Positions 61,056 to 64,000 of a DNA stretch of 64,000 nt are shown piece by piece; the first letter of the stretch is position 1; the number at the start of each line of letters is the position of its first letter. A model generated the notes under the pieces. That model made no database searches and was not told where the DNA came from. It was given only the letters and a program-made list of their open reading frames with translations. Position numbers and translations under genes: made by a program. This DNA comes from Rosellinia necatrix (Eukaryota > Ascomycota > Sordariomycetes > Xylariales > Xylariaceae), in assembly GCA_021209875.1 (NCBI GenBank), contig JAGYVD010000009.1:1736001-1800000 (forward strand). The letters run 5' to 3'.

Positions 61056-64000
61056 AATTTTAAACTTATTAAAATTTCTTATTTAGTAAAAAATTAATAA
61101 AAGCATTTTTTTTTATTTTTATACTAATTTTTTAAAGTAATATATTTTTATAATTAATAGATTTTGTTATTAAACTAAGCTAATATTATTTTTTAGATTT
61201 TTTAAAGTTGAAAAATTTTGTCTGTGGCTGAAAATTTAAACACGTGTTTTAATCTAGTTATAACTAAATAATTAATATAAACAGAACGTTATTTTAAAAA
61301 TTATTTTTTTTATATAAATTATATATTTTACTAAAGCTTATAAATAAATAGTTGTTAAAAAATGTTTAATAGTTTATTTTTATATTTTAAAAGTTATTAT
61401 TATTAAAGTTATATATTTTAACGTGCTTAATAATTAAAGTTTATTTAAATTTATACACGTAATAAGTTATTTATTTTTATTTATTATTAAAAAAAAACGT
61501 TAGTAAATATGTTTATTAAACAACTATAAATATATATATTATAGTTAAAAGCTGGAATTTTTAAAAATAGTTTTATTATTTTATTTTTTACGCGTATAAT
61601 TTACTTTGTTTTATTTTTTATAGTTTATAAATCGCGAGTTAATAAATTAAAAATAACAGCTAATAATATTTATATATAAAAATAATTATTTAAATATATT
61701 ATATATATATTTAAATATTTTTAAATAATATGTTTAATTTTTTAAGCTTGTAATAACGTTATATTATTATGTTTTATTATATATATTAAGCTTAAATATA
61801 AACGACTTTAAAAAACTTTAATAAAATATTTTAAATTAGTATAATTTCTATTTAAAAATATACTGCTGTTAAAACAATTTAGTTTAAACTAAAAACTATT
61901 AATTATTTTTAAAATATTAAAAATAAGCTAACGTTTTAGTTAATATTTTATATAAAAATATAAAAACTATAAATGTATTTTTTAATTTAGTTTTAAAGTT
62001 AATTAAGCAAGTTTAAAAGTTTTTAAACTTTTAAAAATATTAATATTAAATTTTAATAACGCAGAACTTAAAACTACAGCTGATTAAAAATAATATTAAA
62101 ACTAATAAAGCTATAGATTAGTTATTTTAAATAAAGCCTGCTACTAAAATAAAAATAAAGCGGCTATATTAACTAATGTTTAAATAGCTAGCAAATAAAA
62201 TATAATTATAAATATTTTAAATAAATTAAATATTATAATTATTTTATTTTTTATACGTTTTATTAAATAAAAACTTTTTAAAAAAAATAATAACTTAAAA
62301 CTTTTTATTAAATATTAAAATAATTTTTATAAGCGTTATAATAATAAAATAAAAATAATAATTATTATTATAATAAAAACTATACTAATAATAATTTATT
62401 TAATTTTTTAGTTTAAATAGTTTTAATAATAATAAACGTAGTTATATTATATAAAGTTAATAAAAACAGTTTATGTTAAATATAGCAGCTAGAACAAACA
62501 AAAACATATATAAAATTAAACAAAATAATATTAATATTTTTAATTAAAAATAAAAATTTTTAATAATAAAAATATATAGCCGATAAAAAATATAATTTAT
62601 ATAAACGTTTATTTTTTTATTAATTATATTAAATTATTATTAAAAATAAAAACATTTAAGCATTAAATGTTTAATAAATAATTAATTTATTTAATTATTT
62701 ATTAATTAAATTAGTTTTATTATAATCGAACAGCAAAATTTATATAAATAACTGTTATATATAAAAAAAGCAGGCTTGAATATACTATTTAAAAAATTAT
62801 AAAAAAAAATTTAAAACATAAGCTGATAAAACGTTTTAAAAGTTTATAAAAAAAAAACTTACTTTAAAAAATATCGCAAAAAATTAAAACATATTTTTTT
62901 AGTTTATTTAATATTAAATATAATATGCTAAAGCTATAAAAGCGTTATAAAAAAAAAAAATTAATATAAAATTATAAAAATATTTACAACTAATAAAAAA
63001 TATAATTTTAAACTATATTTAATTTTTAATTTAAACAAAACTTTAGCCGATTATATATATAAAATAAAAACAGTTAATATAAGCTAAAACGTAAAGCTAA
63101 AAAATATATTTAAATATTAAACTAAAAATAATAGCAGCAAATTTAATCTTAGCTGTTAAAACAACTTGTTAAAAAGCTATAATTATTAATTTAATTAAAA
63201 AAAACGCTAATTAAATAATAAATATTTTAAAAATTAAAGCCGGAACAGCTGTAAACATAATTATAAATAGTATTAAAGCTAAAGTAAAAATTGCAACTAA
63301 AATAACAGCTATAAAACAACCTGCAAACGTTAAAACTAAAACTATAACAACTATTAAAAAAACAAAAAAAACAATTAAAAATTAAAAAGTTATAATCGGA
63401 AATATAACTAAAAATATAACTACGGTTATAATTAAAATTAAAAGCGCAAATATTTAAATTATAAAAACTATAAATAAAATTAAAAAAAAAACAATTAACG
63501 TTTATTTTATATATATTTTATAAACAGCAGTATAAATAAATAAAAAACTAAGCCAAATAATAACAAAAACGCGTTTTTTTTATTTAATCTTAAATTTAGC
63601 TTTTATTTATTATTAATATTATCGAATTTATAAATTAAAAACTATTTTAAAATTATATATAAAAATATAACTTTTATATTAAATTAAAAAAATTATAACA
63701 TTTTTTTAATTATATATAAAAATATACTTATTAGTATTATTTTTAAAAACTATTTTTATATAACTAACTTTTTAAACATTTATAAAATTACGCTAAAGCT
63801 AAAAATAAAACTATTAAATAAACTAAAATTAAAAATAAAACTATTAAATAAAAAAAGTAAATTATAACGCGTTAAAAACACGTTTTAATATAATATATAA
63901 AGCAGCTAATAATATTTTTAATAGCAAGATTTTTATAATTAAAACGTTAAATATTAATAATAAATATAATAAAACGCTCCGATTAAATTATATATATTTA

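Larger units (their letters stand above)
51440..64000. other. AT-rich RIP-type block running to the window edge
   Basis: About 12.5 kb is dominated by A and T, with stops in all frames and no readable gene. The longest frame (56375-56647) is Ile/Leu/Lys/Asn-rich and is a composition artefact. GC islets correspond to repeat copies at 51925-52066, 53121-53300, 60680-60858 and 60930-61055. The block continues beyond the window. It is probably a graveyard of mutated transposons; centromeric or subtelomeric heterochromatin is possible. Confidence 0.75.

Overview
This window is nuclear DNA of a filamentous ascomycete fungus, most likely a Sordariomycete; the species cannot be named from the sequence. 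Short GT-AG introns of about 50-140 bases, mitochondrial leucine-catabolism genes, an ATP12-type chaperone, a GATA-like/DUF3295 regulator and abundant TACC/TAGGTA microsatellites support this. Large AT-rich blocks whose repeat copies differ only by C to T and G to A changes show that repeat-induced point mutation (RIP) has operated.

Layout. Positions 1-10.4 kb are gene-poor: two small AT-rich blocks, a 1.2 kb inverted repeat built from a palindrome-bearing repeat family, a minisatellite and a chain of hairpins. An RNA 3'-terminal phosphate cyclase gene (10.4-11.7 kb) follows, then about 8 kb with no recognisable gene. A GATA-like-domain regulator lies at 19.6-21.1 kb, followed by about 5 kb of microsatellite-rich non-coding DNA. 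From 26.5 to 42 kb is the gene-rich part: methylcrotonoyl-CoA carboxylase beta subunit (minus strand) and isovaleryl-CoA dehydrogenase (plus strand) share a divergent promoter; then a Nudix hydrolase, a dienelactone hydrolase-family protein, a conserved fungal protein of unknown function, a small secreted cysteine-rich protein and the ATP12 F1-ATPase assembly chaperone.

From about 42.2 kb to the end the DNA is mostly extremely AT-rich and stop-riddled. One island at 48-51.4 kb interrupts it and carries a gene relic (48825-50058) disrupted by nonsense codons that are all explicable as C to T hits in Gln codons. Copies of the palindromic repeat family seen near 4 kb recur at 53.1 and 60.7 kb, and a separate inverted pair flanks about 9 kb (51.9 and 60.9 kb).

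Isovaleryl-CoA dehydrogenase makes 3-methylcrotonyl-CoA and methylcrotonoyl-CoA carboxylase acts on it, so that gene pair encodes consecutive steps of mitochondrial leucine breakdown. The carboxylase alpha (biotin) subunit is not in the window. Three otherwise well conserved genes (mccB, ivd, Nudix) each show a one-base frame break, most simply explained by base-calling indels but worth checking. No tRNA, rRNA or CRISPR array was found.
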